From an uncultured Pigmentiphaga sp. (GTDB taxonomy: Bacteria > Pseudomonadota > Gammaproteobacteria > Burkholderiales > Burkholderiaceae_B): a DNA stretch of 53,583 nucleotides. Made by a program: the position numbers and the translations under genes. Positions 34,052 through 43,434 of the stretch are shown here, piece by piece (the stretch's first letter is position 1; each line of letters starts with the position of its first letter). The stretch spans positions 1 to 53,583 of the forward strand of contig CALAGD010000077.1 of NCBI GenBank assembly GCA_937891425.1. Direction: 5' to 3'. The notes under the pieces were generated by a model that saw only the letters and a list, made by a program, of their open reading frames with translations, searched no databases and had not been told where the DNA came from.

Positions 34052-36396
34052 GACGACTACTGCGCTTCCTGCTCATCTGTGGGGTCGTCAGCGCCTTGCT
34101 GCTGCTGGGGTTGCTGGCCTGGTCGACCAACAACGCGTCGCGGCTCGAAGAGTACTACGGCGTACTGCTCGCGCTGAATACGATCGTGGCGCTCGCACTT
34201 GGCGCGTGGGTGATCCGGCTCACCACACGCCTGGTAAAGCAGCTGCGCCGTGGGCAGTTCGGTGCCCGCCTGACAGCACGCTTTGCCCTGGCCTTTGCAC
34301 TGGTCGGCATCGTTCCCGGGGTGCTGATCTACACCCTCTCCGTACAGTTCCTCTCGCGATCCATCGAATCCTGGTTCGACGTCAAGGTCAACGCCGCACT
34401 CGACGCCGGGCTGGAGCTGGGCCGTGCAGCACTCGATTCACGGCTGGCTGAACTCCAGAACAAGGCGCGTACCTTGGCGCTCGAGCTCAGCGAACTGGAC
34501 AACCCCTCTGATGCCGAGATCGCACTGGTGCTGACGCGCCTGCGCGAGCGCCTTGACGTGCCGGAGGCCATGGTGTTCAACACCAATGGCACGGTGGTGG
34601 CGTTCTCCACCAGCAGCTATGGCACCCTGGCACCCAGCCTGCCGCCGTCCACCGTGCTGCAGCAGGTGCGCACCCGGCGCCAGTACGCGGCCGCCGAAGC
34701 CGGCACCTCCACCGGGCTCGATTCCGACGGCCGCGACATCACCTTGCGCGTCATCGTGCCGCTCGTGTTCCGCGAGGGATATGGCACGCTGAACGTGCTG
34801 ATGCGACCCGAACCACGCTACTTGCAGCTGGTCCAGCCCATCCCCGACTCGATCGCGGAAGCCGCCAACATGGTGCAGGCGGGCTACCGCGACTACCAGG
34901 AACTGGCGCTCGCCCGTCTGGGATTGCGCAAGCTGTACGGCATCACCCTCACCCTCGCCCTGCTGCTCGCGGCGTTTACCGCGATCGCGGCCGCCTTCAC
35001 GCTCTCGTCACGCCTGGTGCGACCGCTGCTGCGCCTGGCGGCAGCAACCCAGGCAGTCAGCGTGGGCGATTTCCGCCAGCTCCCCGAGCCACACGCACGC
35101 GACGAGATTGGGCAGTTGACACGTTCGTTCAACGCCATGACGCGCCAGCTGGCGGAAGCGCAACGCATGGTCGAGAACAACCGGCAACAACTCGAACGCT
35201 CCAACGCCTATCTCGAGAACGTCCTGGCCACGCTGTCGTCCGGCGTGCTGGTGTTTGACGAGGCCTTCCGCATCACCACCGTGAACCAGGGCGCTCAACG
35301 CATCCTGCGTACCGACCTGCGCACGGTAAAGGGCCGCCCGCTGGAAACCGTGCAGGGCCTGGAAGCGTTTGCCCGCGGCATCCGTCAGGCGTTTGCCGAG
35401 CACAAGGCGGCGGCCAGCGGACGCCATCACTGGCAGCACCAGTTCGAGATCAGCCTGGAAGGCGATCCGAATGGCGGCCATGGCCATGCAGACCAGCTCG
35501 CTGCCGACACCCGAACCACCAGTGTCATCCTGCTGGCGCGCGGGTCACATCTCATCGTGGATGGCGATGCAGGCTACGTCGTGGTGTTCGACGACATCAC
35601 CGATGTCATTTCCGCCAACCGCATCGTGGCATGGGGAGAAGTGGCTCGACGGCTGGCACACGAGATCAAGAATCCGCTCACGCCCATCCAGCTGTCGGCC
35701 GAACGGCTCCTGCTCAAGCTCGAAAACAAGCTGTCGGAAGACGACGCCGCGCTCCTGCGGCGGGCGACCACGACCATCGTCAACCAGGTGGCCTCCATGC
35801 AGGCCATGGTCAACGACTTCCGCGAGTATGCCCGCACGCCCGCACCCACCCTGAAAGACCTCGATCTGAACGCCATCGTCGCCGATGTGCTGGTGCTGTA
35901 TGGGTGGGATCCAGTGCAGGCCCCTGCAGGCAGCGGTGAAGGAGCCACGCTGGACATCACACTGGAACCCGACCTCCCGCACATTCTGGGCGACGCAACC
36001 CAGATCCGCCAGATCGTGCACAATCTGCTGAGCAACGCTCACGACGCAGTGGCCGGGCACGAGCATGCGCGGGTTTCGGTAATCACGCGGCGGGCCAACG
36101 CCCGCCTGCCAGACGGCACGGAGCTCGCCGCTGTGCAGCTCACGGTTGCCGACACTGGTCCGGGCTTTCCCGACAACGTACTGCAGCGTGCGTTCGAACC
36201 GTACGTCACCACCAAGCCCCGGGGTACGGGCCTGGGTCTCGCGATCGTCAAGAAGATCGTAGAAGAGCACAAGGGCCGCATCGAACTGGCCAATCGCGCC
36301 GAAGGCGGTGCGATCGTCTCTATACTATTCACGCAATTGGTCAAGCCGGTCCCGAGCATGGATAATGACCAACGTACGCACGAAGCGGCCTCATAA
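34048..36396 (+). CDS. ntrY: NtrY-type sensor histidine kinase
   Basis: A 782-residue membrane sensor kinase. Three N-terminal helices (about residues 5-25, 32-52, 80-102) and a fourth near 290-312 bracket a periplasmic sensor region. HAMP (from SSRLVRPLLRLAAA), PAS (about 375-510), HisKA with the phosphoacceptor in VARRLAHEIKNPLTP, and the ATPase domain (NLLSNAHDAV, DTGPGFP, GTGLGLAIVKKI) follow. It starts with GTG at 34048, overlapping the upstream stop. NtrY/NtrX pairs respond to redox or nitrogen cues in other proteobacteria; the signal here is unknown. Confidence 0.93.
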   Translation: MRRLLRFLLICGVVSALLLLGLLAWSTNNASRLEEYYGVLLALNTIVALALGAWVIRLTTRLVKQLRRGQFGARLTARFALAFALVGIVPGVLIYTLSVQFLSRSIESWFDVKVNAALDAGLELGRAALDSRLAELQNKARTLALELSELDNPSDAEIALVLTRLRERLDVPEAMVFNTNGTVVAFSTSSYGTLAPSLPPSTVLQQVRTRRQYAAAEAGTSTGLDSDGRDITLRVIVPLVFREGYGTLNVLMRPEPRYLQLVQPIPDSIAEAANMVQAGYRDYQELALARLGLRKLYGITLTLALLLAAFTAIAAAFTLSSRLVRPLLRLAAATQAVSVGDFRQLPEPHARDEIGQLTRSFNAMTRQLAEAQRMVENNRQQLERSNAYLENVLATLSSGVLVFDEAFRITTVNQGAQRILRTDLRTVKGRPLETVQGLEAFARGIRQAFAEHKAAASGRHHWQHQFEISLEGDPNGGHGHADQLAADTRTTSVILLARGSHLIVDGDAGYVVVFDDITDVISANRIVAWGEVARRLAHEIKNPLTPIQLSAERLLLKLENKLSEDDAALLRRATTTIVNQVASMQAMVNDFREYARTPAPTLKDLDLNAIVADVLVLYGWDPVQAPAGSGEGATLDITLEPDLPHILGDATQIRQIVHNLLSNAHDAVAGHEHARVSVITRRANARLPDGTELAAVQLTVADTGPGFPDNVLQRAFEPYVTTKPRGTGLGLAIVKKIVEEHKGRIELANRAEGGAIVSILFTQLVKPVPSMDNDQRTHEAAS

Positions 36397-36424
36397 CCCA
36401 AACGTTTGTATGAGAAGGTAGCGC

Positions 36425-37225
36425 ATGGCCAAAATTCTAGTGGTCGATGACGAAATCGGTATCCGCGAGTTATTGTCCGAGATTCTCTACGACGAGGGCC
36501 ATACCGTCGAACTCGCCGAGAACGCTGCGCAGGCCCGGCAAGCCCGCCTCGCCGGCCGCCCCGATCTCGTACTGCTCGACATCTGGATGCCCGACATCGA
36601 TGGCGTCAGCCTGCTCAAGGAGTGGGCTTCGCAGGGCCTGCTGACAATGCCTGTCATCATGATGAGCGGACATGCCACCATCGATACCGCCGTCGAGGCA
36701 ACCCGCATCGGTGCCATCAACTTCCTGGAAAAACCCATTACCATGCAACGCCTGCTGCAGGCGGTGGAAGCTGGACTGCAGGCGGGCGAACGCAGCCTGC
36801 GCTTCGGTACCCAAGCGATCAACACCTCCGCTATGCGCAGCACCCAGCCTGCCGCCACGCCTGCCCCGCCCGTTGCGGTTGCCACGCCCCCCGTCCCCAC
36901 CAGCCCCGCCGGCAACAGCGTCACGACCGCGGGCAGTGCGGCGCTGACCCCAGCACCGGAAACCGTCGTTGCGCCCAACTCCATTGCCGTTGCGCCGGAC
37001 GAGCACAGCGCGCCCACGGGCACCATCTTCCTGAACCAGCCGTTGCGCGAGGCACGGGACGAATTCGAGCGACTCTATTTCGAGCACCATCTGGCATGCG
37101 AGAACGGCAGCATGACACGCGTCGCCGACAAGACCGGCCTCGAGCGCACGCACCTGTATCGCAAGCTCAAGCAATTGGGAATCGACGTCAACCGGCGTAA
37201 TCGTGCCGGGAACCGCAACAATTGA
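36425..37225 (+). CDS. ntrX: NtrX-type response regulator without the AAA+ domain
   Basis: A 266-residue regulator. The receiver domain (residues 1-120) has VVDDE, the phosphoacceptor Asp in VLLDIWMPDIDG, and the MMSGHATIDTAVEA and EKPITMQRLLQ segments like NtrX. The C-terminal Fis-type helix-turn-helix is MTRVADKTGLERTHLYRKLKQLG. Between them a roughly 80-residue Ala/Pro/Thr/Val-rich linker replaces the sigma54-activating AAA+ domain of classic NtrX, with no GAFTGA or Walker motifs. It therefore should act with sigma70 or as a repressor. It follows ntrY by 28 bases. Confidence 0.92.
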   Translation: MAKILVVDDEIGIRELLSEILYDEGHTVELAENAAQARQARLAGRPDLVLLDIWMPDIDGVSLLKEWASQGLLTMPVIMMSGHATIDTAVEATRIGAINFLEKPITMQRLLQAVEAGLQAGERSLRFGTQAINTSAMRSTQPAATPAPPVAVATPPVPTSPAGNSVTTAGSAALTPAPETVVAPNSIAVAPDEHSAPTGTIFLNQPLREARDEFERLYFEHHLACENGSMTRVADKTGLERTHLYRKLKQLGIDVNRRNRAGNRNN

Positions 37226-37294
37226 AAGATTGAAAGCGAACGCAGCAAGGGCCCCGGCTTAACCTCGATGCCTTTCCATGTTTTGGGGGTGTGA

Positions 37295-38671
37295 TTGAAA
37301 ATCATCATCCTCGGAGCCGGACGCGTTGGTACCAGCGTGGCGAAGAATCTGGTCTCCGAGCGAAACGATATTACTCTGATCGACAACGACCCGACACGCC
37401 TCGTCGGGCTGCAGGATCGTTACGACCTGCGCGTGCTGGTTGGCAGTGGTACCCATATTTCCGTGCTCGAATCCGCAGGGGCGGCCGATGCCGACATGCT
37501 CATCGCGTGCACGGCAAGCGATGAATCCAACCTGGTTGCCTGCCGGATCGCGCGCCAGGTGTTCAACATTCCCCAGCGCATCGCACGCATACGATCAAAC
37601 GAGTTCGTCGACCGGCCCGACATCATCGGCGCCGAAGGTTTCTGCATCGACCACCTGATCAGCCCGGAACGCAGTGTCACGGCCTATCTGGAACGCCTGG
37701 TACGTTTTCCCGAAGCCCTGCAAGTAGCGGATTTTGCCGACGACAACGTCACCATCGTGCTGGTGCGCGTGGGCCAGAACAGCCTGCTGCTTCGCCAGAC
37801 CGTGGCAGACATTGGCAGAATGTTCGCCTCGACCATCCATGTACTTGCCATCTTCCGCGACGAGCGGCCCATCCAGTTCTCTGCGGACACCGTATTCCAG
37901 ATCGACGACGAAGTCCTGGTTCTCATCGAGACCCAGCACCTGCGCAGCGTGATGCACGAGCTCGCTCAGGTGCGGAGACAGGCCCACCGCATCATGATCG
38001 GTGGCGGCGGCAACATCGGCGCCCGCATCGCGCGCGAGCTATCGGAGCAGGGCTACCAGGTCAAGCTTATCGAACACGATCCCGAACGCTGCGAGCGGCT
38101 CGCCAGTTCCCTGCCGGCCAATGTGCTGGTACTGAACGGCGACGTCACCGACGAGGCCCTGCTCGAAGAAGAAAACATCGACAGCATCGATGTCTTTCTG
38201 GCGGTCACCGACCAGGATGAAAGCAACATCATGTCAGCCCTGCTGGCCAAACGCATGGGCGCACGCCGCGTCATGTCGCTGATTGCGCGCAAGTCGTACG
38301 ACGAGCTCATGGAAGGCAGCCGCATTGATGTTGCGGTCGCTCCCGACCAGACAACCATCGGCGAACTGCTGCGTTACGTGCGCCGGGGCGACGTGGTGAA
38401 GGTACACAAGATACGGCGCGGCAGCGTCGAGGCGCTGGAAGCCATCGTCCATGGCGACGCGAATACCTCACGCGTGGTGGGGCGCCGTCTTGGCGAGATT
38501 CCGCTCCCCAGCGGCGCAACCATGGCAGCCGTGGTACGGGGTGACAGCGTGCTGCTGCCTACCGACGATCCTGTCATCGAGTCCGGCGACCACGTCATCG
38601 TGCTCGTGATGCGGCGCCGTCTGCTGCCCCAGGTGGAACGACTGTTCCAGGTAGCACCCTCATTCTTCTAG
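37295..38671 (+). CDS. trkA: Trk potassium uptake regulatory protein TrkA
   Basis: A 458-residue cytoplasmic protein that gates TrkH. Two RCK/KTN units are seen: the first starts KIIILGAGRVGTSVAKNL, the second near residue 230 with RIMIGGGGNIGARIARELSEQG. Each nucleotide-binding part is followed by a TrkA-C domain (VLVRVGQNSLL; VHKIRRGSVEALE). The start is TTG at 37295, the only start that gives the conserved first strand; a G-rich stretch with GGGGGTG precedes it. It is followed at once by trkH. Confidence 0.95.
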   Translation: MKIIILGAGRVGTSVAKNLVSERNDITLIDNDPTRLVGLQDRYDLRVLVGSGTHISVLESAGAADADMLIACTASDESNLVACRIARQVFNIPQRIARIRSNEFVDRPDIIGAEGFCIDHLISPERSVTAYLERLVRFPEALQVADFADDNVTIVLVRVGQNSLLLRQTVADIGRMFASTIHVLAIFRDERPIQFSADTVFQIDDEVLVLIETQHLRSVMHELAQVRRQAHRIMIGGGGNIGARIARELSEQGYQVKLIEHDPERCERLASSLPANVLVLNGDVTDEALLEEENIDSIDVFLAVTDQDESNIMSALLAKRMGARRVMSLIARKSYDELMEGSRIDVAVAPDQTTIGELLRYVRRGDVVKVHKIRRGSVEALEAIVHGDANTSRVVGRRLGEIPLPSGATMAAVVRGDSVLLPTDDPVIESGDHVIVLVMRRRLLPQVERLFQVAPSFF

Positions 38672-38691
38672 GCTACGCATCGTATTCAGCC

Positions 38692-40167
38692 ATGTCTCAA
38701 TTGCAGCGCCTGCTGGTCCTGGTGAACTTGCTCGGGTTCACGGCCATGCTGTTCGCCTTCCTGATGCTGATTCCGGCGGGCGTCAGTCTGTACCTGGGCG
38801 AATCGACGTTCCCGGCGTTTCGCGATGCTTTCCTGGGAACGCTGCTGGCGGGTGGTGCCGTATTCCTGGCCAGCCGCACGCGACAGCCGCTGCGATGGCC
38901 CGATGGCTTCCTGCTGGTCGCGCTGACCTGGCTCGTGCTGCCCCTGGTGGCGAGCGTGCCCATCTGGCTGTACTTCAACCGTGCTGGCATCCCCATTACC
39001 TTCACTCATGCCTATTTCGAGGCTGCGTCGGGTCTCACCACCACCGGCAGTTCCGTGCTGAACCATCTGCAGAGTCTTCCTACCACCATCCACGTATGGC
39101 GCGCCACGCTGACCTGGATCGGTGGACTGGGTGTCCTGGTGCTGACGGTAGCGGTGCTGCCCCACCTGGGGGTGGGCGGCAGCCAGGTGATGCGTGCCGA
39201 AACCCCCGGCCCGATGAAGGACGAAAAACTCACCCCGCGGATCGCCAGCACGGCCAAAGGCATGTACGCCATCTATCTTGGTCTGTCGGCCGCCTGCGCG
39301 CTGGCTTACTACCTGGCTGGCATGCGCGGCACCGACGTGTTCGTTCACATGGCCGCAACCGTCAGCCTGGGCGGTTTTTCCACCCGTGATCAGGGTCTCG
39401 CCGCGTTCAACAGCCCGGCCATCGAATGGGTCGCGATGGTGTTCATGCTGATCTCGGGCATCAGCTTCGCTACCCACTTCAATGCCATTCGCTACCGTTC
39501 GCTCGGTCCATACCGACGCTGCGCCGAAACGCCGTACTTCCTTGCCATCAGCCTCGGGCTCGGCGTGTTCGTGAGCGCCTGGCTGTATCACCGCGGCATT
39601 TACGCGACGCCCGAAGAAGCGTTGCGCTATGGCATGTTCAACACCATCTCGGTGGTCACCACCACCGGATTCGCAAATACCAATTACGACGCATGGCCGG
39701 TATTCATACCGCTGCTGCTGCTGATCTTTTCCTGCTTTACCGTATCGAGCGCATCACCGGGCAGCGGACTGAAACTGATCCGCATGGTCCTGCTGCTGAA
39801 GCACGCGCGTCTCGAGCTGCTGCGCGTGGTACACCCGCGGGTAGTGGCACCTTTGCGCCTGGGCGCGCGCCTCATCGACGCACGCGTCATGCAGGGCATC
39901 CTGGCCTTCCTGTTCCTGTACCTGACCACTCTCGCCATTGCATCACTCCTGCTGATGGGGTCGGGGCTGGAACCCATGACCGCCTTTACGGCTGCCCTGG
40001 CCTGCCTGAACAACCTCGGACCGGGCCTGGGCGAGGTGGGGCCTGCAGGCAGCTACCACCTGTTCACCACGTTCCAGACCTGGGTCTGCACGGCCATGAT
40101 GCTGCTCGGCCGTCTGGAGCTGGTCACCGTCCTGGTGCTCTTCACACCGACTTTCTGGCGCCGATGA
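38692..40167 (+). CDS. trkH: Trk potassium uptake channel TrkH
   Basis: A 491-residue potassium-translocating membrane protein. The four pore-loop filters are visible: SGLTTTGSSV, TVSLGGFSTRD, SVVTTTGFANTNY and CLNNLGPGLGE, each with the key Gly. Two long helices per repeat surround them. It is 20 bases after trkA, and both are probably expressed in one unit downstream of ntrYX. Confidence 0.96.
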   Translation: MSQLQRLLVLVNLLGFTAMLFAFLMLIPAGVSLYLGESTFPAFRDAFLGTLLAGGAVFLASRTRQPLRWPDGFLLVALTWLVLPLVASVPIWLYFNRAGIPITFTHAYFEAASGLTTTGSSVLNHLQSLPTTIHVWRATLTWIGGLGVLVLTVAVLPHLGVGGSQVMRAETPGPMKDEKLTPRIASTAKGMYAIYLGLSAACALAYYLAGMRGTDVFVHMAATVSLGGFSTRDQGLAAFNSPAIEWVAMVFMLISGISFATHFNAIRYRSLGPYRRCAETPYFLAISLGLGVFVSAWLYHRGIYATPEEALRYGMFNTISVVTTTGFANTNYDAWPVFIPLLLLIFSCFTVSSASPGSGLKLIRMVLLLKHARLELLRVVHPRVVAPLRLGARLIDARVMQGILAFLFLYLTTLAIASLLLMGSGLEPMTAFTAALACLNNLGPGLGEVGPAGSYHLFTTFQTWVCTAMMLLGRLELVTVLVLFTPTFWRR

Positions 40168-40267
40168 CAACCCGGTGCGACGCCGCGTGCATGCCCTCAA
40201 ACCACGCGGCTGCAGACGCGGCACGACGCTTGCTGGACTCCCGACAGTAATTCAGGAAGGAGTTGAC

Positions 40268-40495
40268 ATGAAAATCCATACCCTCGCCAAGGCGGCTGCG
40301 ATTGCAGCCATTTCCGTTGCTGCAACAGGCTGCACGGCCTGGGACAGCATGAGTTCGCGGCAGAAAGGCGCAGTAACCGGCGCGGGCGTTGGCGGCGTAG
40401 CCGGTGCAGTGCTCACCGACGGCAGTGTGCTGGGAACCGTGGGTGGCGCTGCGATCGGTGGCGTGGTCGGCGACCAGGTTGGCAAGAACCGCTAA
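40268..40495 (+). CDS. Small glycine-zipper lipoprotein (OsmB-like)
   Basis: A 75-residue protein with a signal peptide ending in the lipobox-like SVAATGC (Cys near residue 20) and a Gly-rich mature part GAVTGAGVGGVAGAV ... GGAAIGGVVGDQVG, the glycine-zipper pattern of OsmB and similar outer-membrane lipoproteins. AGGAAGGAG lies just ahead of ATG 40268. The lipobox has Ala rather than Leu at -3. Its stop overlaps the end of the convergent VanZ-domain gene by four bases. Confidence 0.8.
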   Translation: MKIHTLAKAAAIAAISVAATGCTAWDSMSSRQKGAVTGAGVGGVAGAVLTDGSVLGTVGGAAIGGVVGDQVGKNR

Positions 40496-41601
40496 TTCGG
40501 ATCCCGCCGAGACCCGGGCGCGACCAGCAGCCAGAGCACGGCCAGCAAGGGCCAGACCACGGCCAGTTCACGACTCAGGGGTCCCAGAAAGAAGGGCTCG
40601 ATGCGTCCCGTGCTCAGGGAAGAGACGAAGTACTCGCTTACCGGGAACACATTGACCAGCATGGTCTGCAAACACAGAGCCCCCAGGGCAACGCGCCGCT
40701 GCCACTCGCGTGGCACATGACATAGCAACACGCTCAATACGACTCCAAGCGCCACGCCCTGCGCAGCGCCCGGCGTAACCCAGCCCCACCAGTCCCTGCT
40801 GGCTGTCGGCTCGGCCAGCCGGGCTGCCGCCTTCACCGCCAGCCCTCCTGCAACCAGGCCCAGCACGGCGCCGATGCGCATCAGGCGCGTGCGCAGGCAA
40901 TGTGCAACCAGCATCGTCACGCCAATGATGCTCAGGGCGGTACAGACCGTCTCCGCAATGACCCGCAGGTCTGGGGCTGGACGCGCCACGGATGGCATCC
41001 ACAGGTGCAGAGGCACCAGATTGCGCCCAAGAATGGCAGCCACGTCGCCCGTCGCGAACAGCATGGACTGCGGCGACGCCTGTACGATGAGCCAGACCAG
41101 AGCCAGCAGTCCCGCGGCCTGCGTGTGCGGCAGAAACAGCCGTGCGCGCCAGCGCGTGCTCCGACCTTCGTCGATCAGCGGCCGCGCAAGCAGTGCTCCG
41201 GCGATCGCTCCGCTGCCCATTCCGACGACGTTCGCAAGGAAATCGAGGTTGGACGATATGCGGTCGGGCAGGAAGGTCTGCAGCGACTCAAGCGTGCCCG
41301 AGAGTACGGCACCTAGCGTGACGGCCGCGACCACGGCGCGCCAGCCGGTCAGCGCGGGACGCAACGCCCAAACCATGAGCAGCCCCACCGGGACATAGGC
41401 CGCGGCGTTCGAGACCACTTCTGCGCAAGTCCAGTAGGTCGGAGGCAACGGGGCGCTGATCCACGCCCACGGTGACAACCCGAGATGAGTCCAGCCGCGT
41501 ATGGGGAACAGGCTCGCGTAGATGACCAACCCGACCACGACTACCAGTGCGAGGCGGGCAGTCGGGGAGCCACGCGGCATGGGATGCAGCGCGGCCCCCA
41601 T
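40492..41601 (-). CDS. VanZ-domain multi-pass membrane protein
   Basis: A 369-residue membrane protein with about nine helices. The N-terminal third resembles VanZ-like domains: SLFPIRGWT after the first helix, NAAAYVPVGLLM, SLQTFLPDR and SSNLDFLANVVGMGSGAIAGA. The C-terminal half is hydrophobic without known motifs. ATG 41601 has GGAGG eight bases upstream and lies four bases after the stop of the PqiC-like gene, so it is the last gene of that operon. Its role is unknown; VanZ domains appear in cell-envelope proteins. Confidence 0.75.
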   Translation of the reverse strand: MGAALHPMPRGSPTARLALVVVVGLVIYASLFPIRGWTHLGLSPWAWISAPLPPTYWTCAEVVSNAAAYVPVGLLMVWALRPALTGWRAVVAAVTLGAVLSGTLESLQTFLPDRISSNLDFLANVVGMGSGAIAGALLARPLIDEGRSTRWRARLFLPHTQAAGLLALVWLIVQASPQSMLFATGDVAAILGRNLVPLHLWMPSVARPAPDLRVIAETVCTALSIIGVTMLVAHCLRTRLMRIGAVLGLVAGGLAVKAAARLAEPTASRDWWGWVTPGAAQGVALGVVLSVLLCHVPREWQRRVALGALCLQTMLVNVFPVSEYFVSSLSTGRIEPFFLGPLSRELAVVWPLLAVLWLLVAPGSRRDPN

Positions 41602-41605
41602 GCGG

Positions 41606-42274
41606 TCAGCCTCCGTGGTGGCGCAACTGCGGCTGCCGCGCCAGCCATTGCGCCACCGCGTCGGTGGCCGCGTCGACGCCCTGCCGTAATGCGTAGGCAC
41701 CTCCCGGCGCGTCGTTGGTCTCGGCGGGAACGCTCATCGCGAAGCGCAGCTGGTCGATGACCTGACCATTTTGGGTCAGTACGACACGTACCGCGATTTC
41801 GCCCGTACTTTGCACCTGTCCGGGCATTGCGCCAGGCTTGAAGACCTGTTCGAACCGGTCGAGATACACGCGAACTTCAGGCAGCGTCCCCGACACGTTG
41901 GTGAGCACCACCGGCCCTTCCAGCGAGAGCCGGTCGCGCAACCGTTGCGCAAACAGTTCGCCTGGTGGCGATGCCCACTGATACGATGCGTACGCATTGG
42001 GAGCAAGGGACCCTTCTTCGCGCCAGATCACGCCATCGCCCCTCAGCAGCGGAGCCGCCTCGACGGAACTGACGACCAGCGGCACCCGTGGCGGCAACGA
42101 CGTACGCAATTCGCCCGATGTACTGATGTCGAGCACCTGCGGTGGCGGCGGAACGTCGCCAAGGCCCGAGCATCCCGCCATTACGCCGGCCAGAGCCAGA
42201 CCCATCCCCATCCCGGCACGCCGTACCCCGCGCCAGATCGACTCCCGTGCTGTTTCAGATCCGTCGTTTCTCAT
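41606..42274 (-). CDS. ABC-type auxiliary lipoprotein (PqiC/YmbA-like)
   Basis: An outer-membrane lipoprotein of the MCE transport machinery, about 222 residues. The signal peptide ends in LAGVMAGC, a clear lipobox. The mature part has the PqiC-like pattern PPRVPLVVSSVEAAPLLRGDGVIWR, YASYQWASPPGELFAQRLRDRL and VYLDRFEQVF. I chose ATG 42274; ATG 42292 and 42304 are in frame but extend the n-region. It follows the MCE gene, completing the permease-ATPase-MCE-lipoprotein series. Confidence 0.82.
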   Translation of the reverse strand: MRNDGSETARESIWRGVRRAGMGMGLALAGVMAGCSGLGDVPPPPQVLDISTSGELRTSLPPRVPLVVSSVEAAPLLRGDGVIWREEGSLAPNAYASYQWASPPGELFAQRLRDRLSLEGPVVLTNVSGTLPEVRVYLDRFEQVFKPGAMPGQVQSTGEIAVRVVLTQNGQVIDQLRFAMSVPAETNDAPGGAYALRQGVDAATDAVAQWLARQPQLRHHGG

Positions 42275-42386
42275 TCTCGTCCGGATTCCCATTGTTGGTT
42301 CCATTCAACTACGAACACCCGACACGCGCCGGTGTCGCGCAAGGCCAGTCGCCCTGCTTCCGTTCCACCCCTGCAGTGTCCGTGAA

Positions 42387-43430
42387 TCATCGGGGGTCGC
42401 GCCGTTGCCAGGTTGCGATGGGCTCGGACCCACGCGTGCGGGTACCGCCGCCCGACCCGGCGTTCGGTGTTCCCGCGCCGTTGCCCGAAGTGCCGAAACC
42501 CGCAAAGCCTGGCTCGCCGGGCCCGGGTCGGGGCTGGGGGCTACCGAACAGCACGGCCTGTGGCGCGCGTTCGACCGCGCGCAGCGCGCGCGTTGCAGCC
42601 GATGCGGCCTGGCCGATATCCGTAATGGTAGTCGACACCTGCGGGGCCAGATCGGTGAACGTGCTGGTGGCGCGCCTGATCTCGGTAACGGTCTGCGTTG
42701 TCTGATCGACCAGCCCGCCCGGGTTCGTAAGCACCTGTATGCCGCGGCGCACGTCCTGTGCCAGGCCACTGAATTCACGCGCGGCCACCCCGGCATCGTT
42801 GGACGCCCGGGCCAGGGCCGTGAGCAGCGGATCGAGGCGTTCGATCGTGGGCTGCAGCTCGGTCAGGGTCTGGTTCGCAAGCGCCGAGAATTGCGCAAGG
42901 TTCTCGAGCGTCGTAGTGAATGCCTGCTGGTTCGTCGGACCCAGCAGCTTCTGCAGCTCGACGACCACCTGTTCGATCCCGTCCATGAGCTCGGCTGCGC
43001 GGTTCATGACACGCTCGCTCAGGCCAGGTTGCATCATGATGCGCGCTACGTGACCAGGCGACGAATGGATCGGCTTGCCCGGCTTGCCATCATCGTCGAG
43101 ATCGACATAGGCGACGCCTGTGATCCCTTTCATGGCGACCGTGGCCTTCAGCGTATCGGTCATCGGCGTGCCCTCGCGCACCCCGATGCGTACCAGGATG
43201 GCGCCCGTAAGCTCGGGGTCGAAATGGATCGCCTCCACCTTGCCTACCGGCAGCCCCCGATACCGTACGTCGGCCTCGGGCGCGAGACCCTGCACGGAGT
43301 CCACCGTGACCAGGTCGTAAGGGATGAGCTGGGCGTGATCACTCTTGAGCCAGAAGACGGTAAAGACGGCTGCCGCCAGCAGCAGCACCGTGAACAACCC
43401 CGCAACCAGCGCGTGACTTCGATTTTCCAT
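42387..43430 (-). CDS. MCE-domain lipid-binding protein (MlaD/PqiB-like)
   Basis: A 347-residue periplasmic protein held by one N-terminal helix (SHALVAGLFTVLLLAAAVFTVFWL). The MCE domain follows (YDLVTVDSVQGLAPEADVRY, GLPVGKVEAI, residues 40-120). A long alpha-helical region (residues 160-300) probably forms a barrel or tunnel, then a Gly/Pro-rich tail. It carries phospholipids between the membranes with the ATPase and permease encoded next to it. ATG 43430 gives the conserved MENRSHALVAG start. Confidence 0.87.
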   Translation of the reverse strand: MENRSHALVAGLFTVLLLAAAVFTVFWLKSDHAQLIPYDLVTVDSVQGLAPEADVRYRGLPVGKVEAIHFDPELTGAILVRIGVREGTPMTDTLKATVAMKGITGVAYVDLDDDGKPGKPIHSSPGHVARIMMQPGLSERVMNRAAELMDGIEQVVVELQKLLGPTNQQAFTTTLENLAQFSALANQTLTELQPTIERLDPLLTALARASNDAGVAAREFSGLAQDVRRGIQVLTNPGGLVDQTTQTVTEIRRATSTFTDLAPQVSTTITDIGQAASAATRALRAVERAPQAVLFGSPQPRPGPGEPGFAGFGTSGNGAGTPNAGSGGGTRTRGSEPIATWQRRDPR

Positions 43431-43434
43431 GAGA

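Noticed and set aside
42310..42470. tRNA-like peptide text (GVAQGQSPCF) in a plus-strand frame near the end of the MCE gene
   Set aside because: I checked for a cloverleaf: there is no T arm with a GGTTCGA-type loop and no matching acceptor stem, and the minus-strand MCE gene covers most of it.
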